The notes under the pieces are model-generated. The model saw only the letters and a list, made by a program, of their open reading frames with translations, was not told the origin of the DNA and did no database searches. Position numbers and translations under genes: made by a program. Positions 8,351 through 18,199 of a stretch of DNA of 64,000 nucleotides are shown here, piece by piece (the first letter of the stretch is position 1; each line of letters begins with the position of its first letter). The DNA is taken from the NCBI RefSeq assembly GCF_031769195.1, contig NZ_JAVHNP010000004.1, positions 248,001 through 312,000 of the forward strand, given 5' to 3'. The stretch comes from Vreelandella sp031769195 (GTDB lineage: Bacteria; Pseudomonadota; Gammaproteobacteria; Pseudomonadales; Halomonadaceae).

Positions 8351-8464
8351 ATGGCCAAGCATGATGATGACAACCGCAGCCGACAGTTAGATCCCGAAAA
8401 CGACGCATACTGGCAGTCTCGAGGAGAAGACGAACGTCCAGATGATTGGGAAGACCTCATCTGA
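8351..8464 (+). CDS. Small acidic protein, 37 residues
   Basis: A short gene with an almost ideal ribosome site, AAGGAGG at 8339-8345, 5 bp before the ATG. The product is highly acidic and tryptophan/tyrosine-containing: it starts MAKHDDDNRSRQLDPENDAY and ends with RPDDWEDLI. I recall small proteins of similar build (DNR..QL.P.N..Y..SRG) as unannotated neighbours in accessory DNA, but cannot verify that here. It is divergent from the DUF6088 gene (115 bp apart) and its stop is 25 bp from the stop of the convergent 389-residue gene. The function is unknown. Confidence 0.6.
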   Translation: MAKHDDDNRSRQLDPENDAYWQSRGEDERPDDWEDLI

Positions 8465-8489
8465 TGATGAGACAGGCAGGGGGCGGTAA

Positions 8490-9659
8490 CTAGCCACCTC
8501 CTGCTTCGGCTATAGCCTGTGCTGCCTTTTTATACTCCGCGCCATACACTGAAAATATCTCTTCAATCATGGAGTTAGGTAATTCATGCATACTAAGGAA
8601 TGCTCTAAACTCTCTACATGTTTCAAGAAAAATAAAGGCCTTAGCATAACCTATCGCTATGACATCCGTTTCATGATCGTTATGTGAAGCTTGCCTATCA
8701 GCTACTGCTTCGGTAAGACCCTTGATGGAAGAATGCTCGGGACGTCCACTGCCTGTCCCTATCCAGTTTCTTAGCAGCCTTTTCTTCGAATCGATGTTTT
8801 CTCCCCGACCGCTCCCCTCGACGTCTTTCAAGTATTCATATTCTGCCCACAACTTGCCCAGAAAAGCGCTAGTTGTGCTACTAGGTGGGCAACCGGAATT
8901 GGCTGCGATGTAATCTAGGAAGGACGAGACTGGATTGCTCCACTCACCTACTTGAGGGCAGAACTGCGGCAGGAACGTCTCAAGCGGCACTCTCTCTTTG
9001 TGGCTGGCAGTCAAGTATTCCCATTCGGCAGCTAGCCATGCAGCAAAGCGAAGCAACATAGACGAGAAAGCACACAGACGGAAGCGAATCAACTCAGGGT
9101 AGGCCTCAAAACTCCCACTGGGCGGATCGATAGACAGAAGACCTTCCACTTTTTGTCGAGCCAACAAGCAACCCGGTTCGGAGGCAAGGTTACACGCCAA
9201 AAAGACTCGCAACTTATTGTGAGCACCCACCGTATCGAGTAACTCTTTGATCAACCCCCTCTCCGCATCGACTCGAGACTGCCAATACTCCTTGCTGACG
9301 ATTTCATGAAGACATTTGCTGGCAATCAAAGCAGACCATTCATGGTAAGGCTGCCAAAAAAATTCAAGTTCTTGTGGATCTTGGCGGAGCGCTTCTAGCT
9401 CAGGCTTGTCTTCTAGGGTGCGCTCCATTTTAGCTTGAGTGCTCGGCCTTATTTCCTTCACATTGGAAGGGTTCAAAAATTTTATAAAGGTTCGCCAAGT
9501 TAGCCAGCCCGGGTTTCGCTTTCGCGCCTCTTCGTACCCATGCTTAGGAGCCGTTGGGGCGTTCAGCAATACGCAAAGCTGTTGAATTGGATAAAAAAAC
9601 AAAAAACTTTCAACAACCGGTATTTTCTTTTCATTTTTTTCCAACACTTTCTTGGTCAT
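8490..9659 (-). CDS. Unknown protein at the tail of the defence operon
   Basis: A 389-residue protein that I do not recognise. The ATG at 9659 is preferred over an upstream TTG at 9683 because AGAAGG lies 10 bp before it. It is predicted soluble, rich in aromatic residues and probably mostly helical (for example LRFAAWLAAEWEYL). No Walker, nuclease or methylase motif is visible. It lies 91 bp after the DUF499 gene on the same strand, the largest gap in the array, so it may be part of the same transcript or have its own promoter. Its base composition is visibly more AT-rich than the flanking iron-uptake genes, as expected for transferred DNA. Confidence 0.6.
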   Translation of the reverse strand: MTKKVLEKNEKKIPVVESFLFFYPIQQLCVLLNAPTAPKHGYEEARKRNPGWLTWRTFIKFLNPSNVKEIRPSTQAKMERTLEDKPELEALRQDPQELEFFWQPYHEWSALIASKCLHEIVSKEYWQSRVDAERGLIKELLDTVGAHNKLRVFLACNLASEPGCLLARQKVEGLLSIDPPSGSFEAYPELIRFRLCAFSSMLLRFAAWLAAEWEYLTASHKERVPLETFLPQFCPQVGEWSNPVSSFLDYIAANSGCPPSSTTSAFLGKLWAEYEYLKDVEGSGRGENIDSKKRLLRNWIGTGSGRPEHSSIKGLTEAVADRQASHNDHETDVIAIGYAKAFIFLETCREFRAFLSMHELPNSMIEEIFSVYGAEYKKAAQAIAEAGGG

Positions 9660-9750
9660 ATTGACATTGCCTTCTAACTCCAACTAATGGGCAACATTAA
9701 CGACCCTTCTTCCATAGCGTTAGTAGCCATTTGCTTGAGCGGCTAGCACG

Positions 9751-12639
9751 TTACTCCCCCTCAAACTCTGAGCTGCTAAACTTCAGCACGTTGCAGTTCT
9801 CTTTGATCGTCCGCTGAAGCGCCTCATCAAAGCCATCGGCACTCGTTGCTTCAATCTCCACGGAGATCTTCACCTCTACGCCTGTGCGCAGAGTAAACTG
9901 TTCGACGATCTCATCAACCACGGTGGCAAAGTCCATCTTGGCCTTCACGGGATCAAGACTCACCGTACCGTAGAATTGCTTCTTGGCCATGTTAGTAGAA
10001 GCAGCCTCTGGCCTAGCCGAACTACCGACGCTTTCTCCAGCGCCCATAGGGTGAGCTATTCCACTGCCTCCCCCTGCGCCTGAACCACCACCTCTTACCC
10101 CTTCATCGCTTTGGCCAGATGAGTCGTCTGTATTGCGACCAGCAAGCTCTCTGGCGCGCTGGGCAGCATCAGCTGCGAGCTTGTCTCGGTACGTCCTAGC
10201 AGCCTCACGATCAATAATGAGCGCCTCACCATCTAGCCCACCAATACTCCCTTGCCCAAAAGTAAAACCAAGATAAGTATCACCTTCTTTTCCGGAGGCG
10301 TAGCCAAAGAAGTCCTCCGAGGCGACACCTTGGTTCATGGCATTTTTAAATACCTGATCGTTCACCAGGCGCGGTAAGTAAAGATAGTGGCAGCAGTCTT
10401 GCCATACTTTCAGGGCGCTGACCTCAGTCACACCATCCTTGAAGTACCACTGGTTGAGAATATTGCGCAGGAAAATTGGCGACCATTCGTAGATCAGCCA
10501 CTCTTCTTCACGCAGCTTGTTCTCAATGGTATCCACCAAGTTCGTCGCCGTAGTCGAGACCTGAACCACTTCCCACTCTAACGTTGGCTTGCCCTTTACG
10601 AACTCTTCTACTGGAGCCATCAGCCACTTATACGTCTCACGGATTAATTGCGATAGCGATGAATCCGCTGAGTCACGGCTTTGTTTGGCCTGACGCAAGT
10701 GCGTCATATCGTGATTCAACGAACCGTTTTCAATGTCTTCTACGATAGACTTCCACGCTAGATAGGTGCGCCCTTGATCTTTCAAGCGACTTACCACATC
10801 GAAATCGGCCGCCAGAAAAATCAAGCGGTTCTGCTTTTGGCGCGGCTGTTCACCACGAGTGCGCAAGACCTCCTGCGCCGCCTGAAAAGCCTGGTTACTC
10901 TCTGTGCGGCTATAAGCAGATTCAGTAGGCAGCACCACCAAACGGGGCCCAATGCCGTATTCATCCGGCACATCGCCAGATTGAGTGAATACATGGATAC
11001 CCGCAAAGTGGTGTTGGCGTCCCATTAGCCGGGTCGTGCGGTCTCTAAGAAGCGGAATCAACGCATCCCGTTCATGGATGTTTTGTTTGCGACTTTCCAT
11101 CTCCTTGCGCAGATTGGGCTTCGTATCAAACCAGAAGCGATCCTGTTCAGCATAGAGATAATGTAGCCGATCACGTAGACGCTTAAGCACGTCTTCAAAA
11201 ATCCCAATAGACTGGCCAGGCTGAACAGCACCCAGCAAGATACGCTCCTGCTTGATACCTCGAGCCGCCTGGGTGCTGCTGGAAGCAGCACTACCCAAAA
11301 AGATGGTACGTGCAGCACGGCGGGCTGCATGCACACCACCAAAAAGGGCAACATCATTATCAAGCGTTTGAGCAGCCGAGCGAGGCCCATCTATCTCTCG
11401 CTCAATCACTGGCTGCCAACCTCCGGGCAGGTAGTGAATGCTCTTATCGCGCACATGGCTGTCTTCTAACGGCAGCGACCCCGGCATGATTAAAGCGTCA
11501 CGATTGCCCGACTCCCACAGCTTATGGATCACGAACGCCATGTACTGAAGCACCCCACGGGTGCGCTGAAATTTATCCAGCGTCGACCAATCTTCGTAAA
11601 GACGGTCGAATACTTCAGGGTGGATCGGGTAAGAGCGGCAAAGTCGCTCAAAATATTCGTTGGATTGGGTCTCGTTGGGAAACTGCGCGGAGTGCTGCCG
11701 GTAAAAGTCAGAAAACTGGCGGCTAATGCCTTCTATTTCGGCACGCTCACCGGCATGTTCGAACAGGCGGCGGCGAACAATTTCGAATGCCTCTTCGGTA
11801 GCCACCGGCTTCCACACTGATTCTACACGACCAAAATACTTCTCAAGGGCCGTCAGCGTTTGCTGGCCCATGGTGCCGCCCACCTCAAGCTCTGACTCGG
11901 GCAAGGAGGCAAGCAGGATAGCATTGGGTACCGCCTTCATCGCTTCCGTCAGCGCTTGAATGAAGCTGATATTGCTATCGTAGGTACCTGCAGAATACGA
12001 TTTCCCTAGCTCAAACTGACGAATGTAAGCTAACAGCTCGTCCACCAGCACTACACAAGGGGCGGCTCGCTGCAGCAAGTCTACTAATACCTGTTTACCA
12101 GGCGACGTGCCCTGCTCGTGGGATTCTTTTACTAACGCCAGGCCTTCATCACCCAGCAGCTGCCACGCCAACTCACCCCATAACGTCGTGACTTTTTGCC
12201 CTTGTTTCTTCACCGACTGCTGGCTCGGGGCCATGTTGATACCGTCGATAACGGCTACACGAGCGTGGGGCAATTCATGAATACCAGCTTCATCTAGAAT
12301 AGGTGAAATGCCATGCAGCTTATCGGTAGACGTTTTGCGAGATGCTAAGTGATAGACCGCCAGCATCGTGTGGGTTTTGCCGCCACCGAACGCTGTCTGC
12401 AGCTGAATGACGGGGTCGCCACCGTTGCCAGAGAGGCGCTGGGCCACCGAGATCAGCAGCAGTCGCATACCCTCGGTAATGTAAGTCCGCGAGAAAAACT
12501 TCTCTGCGTCCTGGTACTCTTCAGGCGCCGTACCGGTTGCTACCTGGGTGATATCCGCAGCAAACTCCGATTGTTTGAACAGGCCTTTTTGAACATCCTT
12601 GTGGGGCGTGGCGATATCTCTCCAGGCTTTCAATGACAT
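9751..12639 (-). CDS. DUF499 ATPase of an Hma-type anti-phage system
   Basis: A 962-residue DUF499 family ATPase, the type annotated as anti-phage-associated. Walker A AFGGGKTH is at residues 83-90 and Walker B CVVLVDE at 195-201, followed by LLASLPESELEVGG and a long helical region. Near residues 830-870 comes a glycine/serine-rich linker (GGGSGAGGGSG), then a separate C-terminal domain of about 90 residues starting KKQFYGTVSLDP. It is the ATPase of the helicase-methylase-ATPase set, together with the genes at 24234 and 19250. Its start codon overlaps the previous stop by one base (TAATG at 12637-12641). The molecular role in defence is not known; energy-dependent DNA handling is inferred. 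Confidence 0.85.
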   Translation of the reverse strand: MSLKAWRDIATPHKDVQKGLFKQSEFAADITQVATGTAPEEYQDAEKFFSRTYITEGMRLLLISVAQRLSGNGGDPVIQLQTAFGGGKTHTMLAVYHLASRKTSTDKLHGISPILDEAGIHELPHARVAVIDGINMAPSQQSVKKQGQKVTTLWGELAWQLLGDEGLALVKESHEQGTSPGKQVLVDLLQRAAPCVVLVDELLAYIRQFELGKSYSAGTYDSNISFIQALTEAMKAVPNAILLASLPESELEVGGTMGQQTLTALEKYFGRVESVWKPVATEEAFEIVRRRLFEHAGERAEIEGISRQFSDFYRQHSAQFPNETQSNEYFERLCRSYPIHPEVFDRLYEDWSTLDKFQRTRGVLQYMAFVIHKLWESGNRDALIMPGSLPLEDSHVRDKSIHYLPGGWQPVIEREIDGPRSAAQTLDNDVALFGGVHAARRAARTIFLGSAASSSTQAARGIKQERILLGAVQPGQSIGIFEDVLKRLRDRLHYLYAEQDRFWFDTKPNLRKEMESRKQNIHERDALIPLLRDRTTRLMGRQHHFAGIHVFTQSGDVPDEYGIGPRLVVLPTESAYSRTESNQAFQAAQEVLRTRGEQPRQKQNRLIFLAADFDVVSRLKDQGRTYLAWKSIVEDIENGSLNHDMTHLRQAKQSRDSADSSLSQLIRETYKWLMAPVEEFVKGKPTLEWEVVQVSTTATNLVDTIENKLREEEWLIYEWSPIFLRNILNQWYFKDGVTEVSALKVWQDCCHYLYLPRLVNDQVFKNAMNQGVASEDFFGYASGKEGDTYLGFTFGQGSIGGLDGEALIIDREAARTYRDKLAADAAQRARELAGRNTDDSSGQSDEGVRGGGSGAGGGSGIAHPMGAGESVGSSARPEAASTNMAKKQFYGTVSLDPVKAKMDFATVVDEIVEQFTLRTGVEVKISVEIEATSADGFDEALQRTIKENCNVLKFSSSEFEGE

Positions 12640-15068
12640 TATGACGGCTCCACGTCTTCTTCTACGATGAATTCAAGGTCATCCACTGGTTGGCCAGTAG
12701 GTGAATCTAATAGGCGTCGCCGCTGAACACGCACAGTTGAATGGCGCGTTTTCAGGGTCTTCCACTCAATAAATTTTTCCCAGCTGCTAATAAACTGCAA
12801 CTCAGGCACCTGCTCCTGAAGCGCTACTTCCAAGCCAAGCCGGGTGATGAAATAACGCCCTGTACGATTACCCTTCATCTGGCCACCCGCCTTCAGGTTA
12901 GCGTGCTGTATCGAATCCAGATGATAGACATAGTAAGGCTGATCAGGCTTGCTTGGTTTCCACTGGGTGCCCGTCTGATGAAGTTCATTCCCTAGCAGCA
13001 CTTCAATACTAACGACATTGGCCCAGCCTATAATTTTGCGCTCCAACTGATCATACAGCGCCACAGCTTTAACCTCATGCAGTGGATAGCGCGATGATTC
13101 AGGACACCGGGTATAAAATATCTGTTGTTCAAAATGATACTTAATCCTAGCATCTCGCTGCTTCTGGGGCACCAAGCCGACCATCACCAGGTCTCGGTTA
13201 GACTGGCGGCGCTGCTGATAAGTACGATCATCGTAATGATAGAGCGACTCAGTGATGACCTCGCCCGGCTGCTCAAAAAGGCTATCCAGATACTCCTGAA
13301 ACAGCCTGTTTTTGCGCGACTTGCCTGGCTGCAGCGGTATCGCGCCAATATTGACCTGCTCGATGCTTTGATAAAAAGGGTGCGCCACAAATTCCTGTTC
13401 ATCCTCCGGATAGGGAAACAAGATCACACCACCAATGCTCTTGTTGGCCATTTTGACGGTTTTCTGCTGTTCTTTCTTGTCTTCCCATAAAATGGCGTCA
13501 CGGTAGCGATGCAGCTGAGCGATGGTATCTAGCGGCGGCCCGTAGGGTGTGCCTTCAGAGCCGTTGGGATACCCCTTTGATCCACGGTCAAAGCGATACT
13601 TGGCATCCATGATCACTTTGAACGACTTTTTATCACGACTGCTGCCGAACCCACTGCGCGAGAACTCGATAAACTGATCTGGCTTCTGGTCGAACGTATA
13701 GGTGTAATCTTTCCTGGGAAACGTGCGGTTAAAATAGATCGCGATGTCATCACCCGTGCCCCGCTGCACGAAATTGACGGCCGATTTCTTGCCTTTCTTG
13801 AGGTTCACCTTAAAACGGTGATGCTCCAGCTTAACAATATCGTTGCTCGCCAAATCGTACTTTGGATTCTCCCGCAATAGCTTCACCGTCTTCAGGAAGC
13901 ACCAATACTCGTAAATGGTCGCGATGTCCTTGTAGTCCATCTTGAACAACGGGTGCTCGGCCATGGTCAGGCCTTTACGCAACAGCAGAAAGCGGTGATA
14001 GAACTCCTTATACCCCGGCGCCATCGTTAGGGTAGTCGAGAAGAACATCTGATGATTAAAAGTACCCACTTCAGCAAGTACTGGACTTCTAAGGCGGCGC
14101 CGCAAGTGCGATTTGCTACGCTCCAGCCCTTTCACCTCTAGCTGAACACGCTGACTATCCAGGCCGCGCCCTCTGTTTAAGTGGCGAACGGTACGCTGAA
14201 TCTGGCGCAGGATATCGGTGATTGCCCAGGCAACGAACCGGTTTTCTTGGGTGTCGTAACTTATGCGCTTATGCTGCTCGGTAAGATGCGAAAGCTGCAC
14301 ACCGGGCGCTACCGACAGGCCACCGCCACGACAATAACGGTCTGGACGCTGTGTCGCCGCCTTGATCGCTTGAGGTGTCGCTCGCTTCACTCGGTGAACA
14401 GGCTTCACCCTCGATTCTTTAAGCAAATCCGATTTGGGTGAGCGAAGTAGCGTGTCCAAGCTCTGCTCCAAACTGTGGTAGAGCGCTTTGAACAGATTTA
14501 GCCACTCTGAAGTGAGCTGGTGGTAGGTGGAACGTGGACGCGTCGAAGCAAACGTTTTAGTAAACGCATCGAAAGCCAGTGAGTAGAGAATGTCAGTAAT
14601 CTCATCCAGCATGGCCGGAAAATCATCTTTGTAGTCCAGCTTTTGGGGAAACACCTCGCTATCTAAGGCGAACAGCATCTTGCTATTTGCATCACGGATC
14701 TCAAAGCGCGTCAGCCCCACGCTATTTTCCAGGTTCGTGGTACCCGTCAAACGTACCTGACCGTGCAACGATCTCGACCGGACCCGTTTCTGGTACACCC
14801 CATTCACATAAAGCGCCAAAGGAGGTTCGCACCGGCAACTTGCTCCAGGCTCGAACAGCCACTCCAGTTGCTGCCACTCGAAAAACGATGGCGAATTCAA
14901 CGGGTATTCCAGCTCTGATTCCTCGGTGTTCAGCGTCAAGCCGTGAACCTTGAAGCGGGCGCGTGCCGCAGGGTGTCGCTGGGCTTCAATCGCACGCGGC
15001 AAAGCCACCTCGCTAACAACGAGCTGGCAGATAGTACCGTCAGGATGGTCAAAACAGAGCGCTGTCAT
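12639..15068 (-). CDS. DUF2357 / PDDEXK_7 nuclease, McrC-like partner of McrB
   Basis: An 809-residue protein with an N-terminal beta-rich DUF2357 region and a C-terminal restriction-endonuclease-like domain. The motif IMDAKYRF places the catalytic D488 and K490, preceded by IEFSRSGFG; this is the DAK pattern of PDDEXK_7 (DUF524) nucleases. Such proteins replace McrC as the nuclease partner of McrB-type GTPases or AAA+ motors. It follows the EVE-McrB gene by 6 bp and is coupled to the DUF499 gene by a 1-bp overlap. The expected job is cleavage of phage DNA or RNA chosen by the McrB subunit. Family assignment is good; the target is unknown. Confidence 0.82.
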   Translation of the reverse strand: MTALCFDHPDGTICQLVVSEVALPRAIEAQRHPAARARFKVHGLTLNTEESELEYPLNSPSFFEWQQLEWLFEPGASCRCEPPLALYVNGVYQKRVRSRSLHGQVRLTGTTNLENSVGLTRFEIRDANSKMLFALDSEVFPQKLDYKDDFPAMLDEITDILYSLAFDAFTKTFASTRPRSTYHQLTSEWLNLFKALYHSLEQSLDTLLRSPKSDLLKESRVKPVHRVKRATPQAIKAATQRPDRYCRGGGLSVAPGVQLSHLTEQHKRISYDTQENRFVAWAITDILRQIQRTVRHLNRGRGLDSQRVQLEVKGLERSKSHLRRRLRSPVLAEVGTFNHQMFFSTTLTMAPGYKEFYHRFLLLRKGLTMAEHPLFKMDYKDIATIYEYWCFLKTVKLLRENPKYDLASNDIVKLEHHRFKVNLKKGKKSAVNFVQRGTGDDIAIYFNRTFPRKDYTYTFDQKPDQFIEFSRSGFGSSRDKKSFKVIMDAKYRFDRGSKGYPNGSEGTPYGPPLDTIAQLHRYRDAILWEDKKEQQKTVKMANKSIGGVILFPYPEDEQEFVAHPFYQSIEQVNIGAIPLQPGKSRKNRLFQEYLDSLFEQPGEVITESLYHYDDRTYQQRRQSNRDLVMVGLVPQKQRDARIKYHFEQQIFYTRCPESSRYPLHEVKAVALYDQLERKIIGWANVVSIEVLLGNELHQTGTQWKPSKPDQPYYVYHLDSIQHANLKAGGQMKGNRTGRYFITRLGLEVALQEQVPELQFISSWEKFIEWKTLKTRHSTVRVQRRRLLDSPTGQPVDDLEFIVEEDVEPS

Positions 15069-15074
15069 ATCAGG

Positions 15075-17606
15075 TTACAGCCAGAACGATGTGAAGCCGT
15101 CATCATGGAAACGCTTTAACATAAACAGTAGCTTCTTGACGCTTCTGGGGTAGCGGGTTGCCTGTGGATGGATCTCCTGCTCGATAACACTGTACTCAGC
15201 GTCTTCCTCGATCGGTGTGTTGGCCAATAAGCTGAGTAGCCCTATCAGTACCTTGAGCACGCTTAGCGAGCTACCCTGGATACGAGGCAGCACTTTCTGC
15301 ATCAATTGGAAATCCATGGCGGCATCAGTATCAAAGCCTTTCAGGATTCCTAACGCCTCTTCCTGATGCAGAGCCAGGTAAAAAGCCACCTCGTCACGTA
15401 CCCGATAGCCAAAATGCAGCCCAGCCGGTTCGAGAATACCGTTGACCTGCATTAGCAGCTGCATAGAACTGGCAAGCGCTTTCTTATGGGCATCGCTAAG
15501 ATCATTCGAATTGAGAAACGGTGCCCTAAGCGCATCAGCATAGATGCCTGAGACCGGCATTACTTCACGCTCTGGGTTCACCCACGCCAAATCGATATCG
15601 TTCATTTCAATGGCGTTGGCACGGTCCAACACTTTACGGCTGAAGGCATGGGTAGATTCGTCCATATTCACAGTGCCCACCACCATCAGATTCTGCGGCA
15701 GATAAACCGGGCGACCGCCATTCACATCGGCACGACTGATCAGCGGCTCAGTGACGATAACGCCATCACGGTCACGCTCTCGCGTCTCGATAAAGCTCAA
15801 GAATTCTGAAAAGTAGTGCTCCACACGAGCCAGGTTCATCTCATCCAGAATCACGAAGTAAAGCTCATCAGGGTGCTCAATGGCGCGTGCCATGACATCC
15901 AGTAGCGGCTTAGTCTCGAACTTGCCCTGGATGTTGGCATAGCCGATGAGATCAGAGCTATCTGCCCAATCCGGGCGCACAGCAATTAATACGCAATGGT
16001 CAGAATCGCCATAGCCAATCGCCTTAGCAAACTGACGCACCAGCTGTGTTTTACCGGTACCCGAGATGCCCGCCAACATTGCCAATGGCTTCGTGCGCAT
16101 ACACAGGTAGAAATTGGCGACCTCTGCCAACGAATAATGAAAGCCCTGACTGGCCATAAAGGCCTTTACGCGGGGCAGCCACTCGTTGGCCGAAGTTTGA
16201 GTGGCCTCTACCGGCAGGCGGCGCTCTTGGATTCCCTCCGTAGAGGCTTCATGAGAAAAGCGCTCTTCATCAGTCGCCTCATCAGCGTCTTCAGCCAATT
16301 CATCGAGGGAAGGTAGCCAGCGCTGAAGTTCTTCGGGTAATGCAACAGAGTGGCCATCCAAAAGAATCGCTAGCGCCTCCCAGGTAAACTCAAAGAGATA
16401 CCCCTGCTTTCCAGAACCATCTGTGCTGTAAGGTCCTCTTACATCACTTAGAGCTTTCTGTAGCTTCGACTTTTTCTGCCGTATGGCATCTAAGGTCACA
16501 GGATTTTGTAATTGAGTAATTACCTTTAGATCAACGCGTTGGCCGTCACCACTCCTAAAATCATGCAAGTCATCAGGCTGTGATGTTACATATGGCATCG
16601 AAACTGCCTGAGAAAGAGCTTTAACCTCGCCTGCAGAATGATGGACGATGACATCACCAGGCCTGATCTCTCCTACTGCCAACCAATGATTTAATAAACG
16701 TCCACCTTTTCCCTCAAACTTGGACAATAAGTAAGACAACCCCATATCTGAGGTAAAGCTTTTCCCCTGCATCACATACCAAACACGTGGCTCATGTTGC
16801 TGCTCTGGCTCTTCTTGATCACTTACATGGGCGCGCAATGCTTGGTAGCAGGTCTGCAGCTGCAAAACGACCTCTTCTTCCCGCGCAAACACCTCGAGCA
16901 GAAGATTCACCCGCTCCAGATTATTCTTGGCAGCATTGGCACCAACCTCCGGCCCAGAAATGTAGGAATGTTCACCACTACCAAAGGTCTTCCACTGCCA
17001 GCCCGACGGCGGGTGCTGCAGTGACCGGACTTCGATGCAGACGAACTCGGGATACTCACCGCCGACCTCAAAGGTCTCACCCTGATGGGTGAATCGGCTG
17101 ACATGGCGTCCCTCATCGTATTCAGCACGGATCAGAGTGTCCTGAACAAAACCAAACAGCACACGAGCATCGCTGTTATTGACCACGAATACCGGGGCGC
17201 CGCGCTTGAGTTTGGCGAATTTCTCGCGATTCCAGTAAAAGCGGTTCTGGTTGGCAGAGAAGAGGCGTTTGAAGTTCTCCTGCACAAGCGGCGGTTTCTT
17301 TACCTCGTAGACCATGACCGTCAGGTCAGTATCACCCATCTGGCGCGGGTTACTGACCACCGCAAACTCGAGCCCTTTAAGCGCCTCCACGAAGGGCTCG
17401 TACAGCGCCTGCTCCAGCGCTTCAGAATCGACGCGGTGCTGTTTAGTGAAGGCCAGAGCCTCCGCTACCAGCTGTTTAGGGTCAAAACGGCGCCCCTTAT
17501 AAAGGCATGAGAAGCGCTCACCTGGCGGTATTGGCTGAGTGCTTGCATCGATGGTGCGGATCACATCGGTGCGCGTTAGCTGCTGAATGGCCTGCTCAAT
17601 GCTCAT
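15075..17606 (-). CDS. McrB-like AAA+ motor with EVE domain
   Basis: An 843-residue protein; the start at 17606 is chosen because it forms an ATGA overlap with the upstream stop. In order: an N-terminal domain with KGRRFDPKQLVAEA (residues 38-51), resembling the head domain of some McrA/McrB specificity proteins; a middle region (about 110-200) that may be a PUA-like fold; an EVE-like domain (about 275-415) with VWYVMQGKSF and LAVGEIRPGDVIVHHSAG; and the AAA+ motor with Walker A GISGTGKT (513-520), Walker B YFVILDEMNLARVEHYFSEF (583-602) and GTVNMDEST, which are McrB signatures. EVE domains read modified bases, so the protein probably recognises modified phage nucleic acid and drives the DUF2357 nuclease encoded next. 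Confidence 0.85.
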   Translation of the reverse strand: MSIEQAIQQLTRTDVIRTIDASTQPIPPGERFSCLYKGRRFDPKQLVAEALAFTKQHRVDSEALEQALYEPFVEALKGLEFAVVSNPRQMGDTDLTVMVYEVKKPPLVQENFKRLFSANQNRFYWNREKFAKLKRGAPVFVVNNSDARVLFGFVQDTLIRAEYDEGRHVSRFTHQGETFEVGGEYPEFVCIEVRSLQHPPSGWQWKTFGSGEHSYISGPEVGANAAKNNLERVNLLLEVFAREEEVVLQLQTCYQALRAHVSDQEEPEQQHEPRVWYVMQGKSFTSDMGLSYLLSKFEGKGGRLLNHWLAVGEIRPGDVIVHHSAGEVKALSQAVSMPYVTSQPDDLHDFRSGDGQRVDLKVITQLQNPVTLDAIRQKKSKLQKALSDVRGPYSTDGSGKQGYLFEFTWEALAILLDGHSVALPEELQRWLPSLDELAEDADEATDEERFSHEASTEGIQERRLPVEATQTSANEWLPRVKAFMASQGFHYSLAEVANFYLCMRTKPLAMLAGISGTGKTQLVRQFAKAIGYGDSDHCVLIAVRPDWADSSDLIGYANIQGKFETKPLLDVMARAIEHPDELYFVILDEMNLARVEHYFSEFLSFIETRERDRDGVIVTEPLISRADVNGGRPVYLPQNLMVVGTVNMDESTHAFSRKVLDRANAIEMNDIDLAWVNPEREVMPVSGIYADALRAPFLNSNDLSDAHKKALASSMQLLMQVNGILEPAGLHFGYRVRDEVAFYLALHQEEALGILKGFDTDAAMDFQLMQKVLPRIQGSSLSVLKVLIGLLSLLANTPIEEDAEYSVIEQEIHPQATRYPRSVKKLLFMLKRFHDDGFTSFWL

Positions 17607-18199
17607 GCTTCGTTCCTTGTCACCTGGCAATGTAACCCAGCGTCTCCCGGGTTCTGCTCGTTCACGACAAACCCTTCGACTCCATAGGGCGCCAGAGCAG
17701 TCTCCATTTTTGACCGCAAACGAGTCGCCAAACGTTTGAAGTCTCGTTGATTCCAGGTCAGCAATAAAACAACTTTAAGCGTTGGCGCTTGTGGCCAAAC
17801 GATGTGAAAGCTTGCTAGCTCACGATCACCTTCTCGCTGGGCAACGGTGAGCGCCGCCAAAGTATCGCGAAGCTTTTCCACGACGTCATCAACGATAAAT
17901 GGCTTGCGTCTTGCCACTTGCACCTTTGGCTTAAGCCCTTGTTGCTCAACCCACTGCCTGGTCTGGATGACTTCACCGGGGTCCGACCCTGAGAGCCGCG
18001 GACGGTTTTCTGGCTCATAGCCTTCGCAATCTTTGACTTCGACCCACCAGTGGGTGGGGCCACCATTGTGGGCCAGGATATCCACTCCTTTAAGGCGACT
18101 CTTCATCCGCTGGCGATGCCAGGAACTGTCATCGTACTTAGCCAGCTGCCAACCTTCGGGAAAGCGGAAGGTCAGTTGGCCCTCTGTTACTTCAGGCAT
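17603..18199 (-). CDS. PD-(D/E)XK-like putative nuclease paired with an AAA ATPase
   Basis: A 198-residue protein that I cannot place in a named family. The ATG at 18199 (MPEVTEGQ) is used because it overlaps the upstream ATPase by 8 bp; a longer frame to 18244 is less likely. Near the N terminus GVDIL...WWVEVKD gives D40, E54 and K56 spaced as in PD-(D/E)XK endonucleases, embedded in predicted beta strands. The second half is alternating helix/strand and ends GLHCQVTRNEA. The overlap with the ATPase before it and the 4-bp overlap with McrB after it show it belongs to the array. It and the ATPase form a two-gene module of unknown name; nuclease function is inferred from the motif only. Confidence 0.6.
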   Translation of the reverse strand: MPEVTEGQLTFRFPEGWQLAKYDDSSWHRQRMKSRLKGVDILAHNGGPTHWWVEVKDCEGYEPENRPRLSGSDPGEVIQTRQWVEQQGLKPKVQVARRKPFIVDDVVEKLRDTLAALTVAQREGDRELASFHIVWPQAPTLKVVLLLTWNQRDFKRLATRLRSKMETALAPYGVEGFVVNEQNPGDAGLHCQVTRNEA

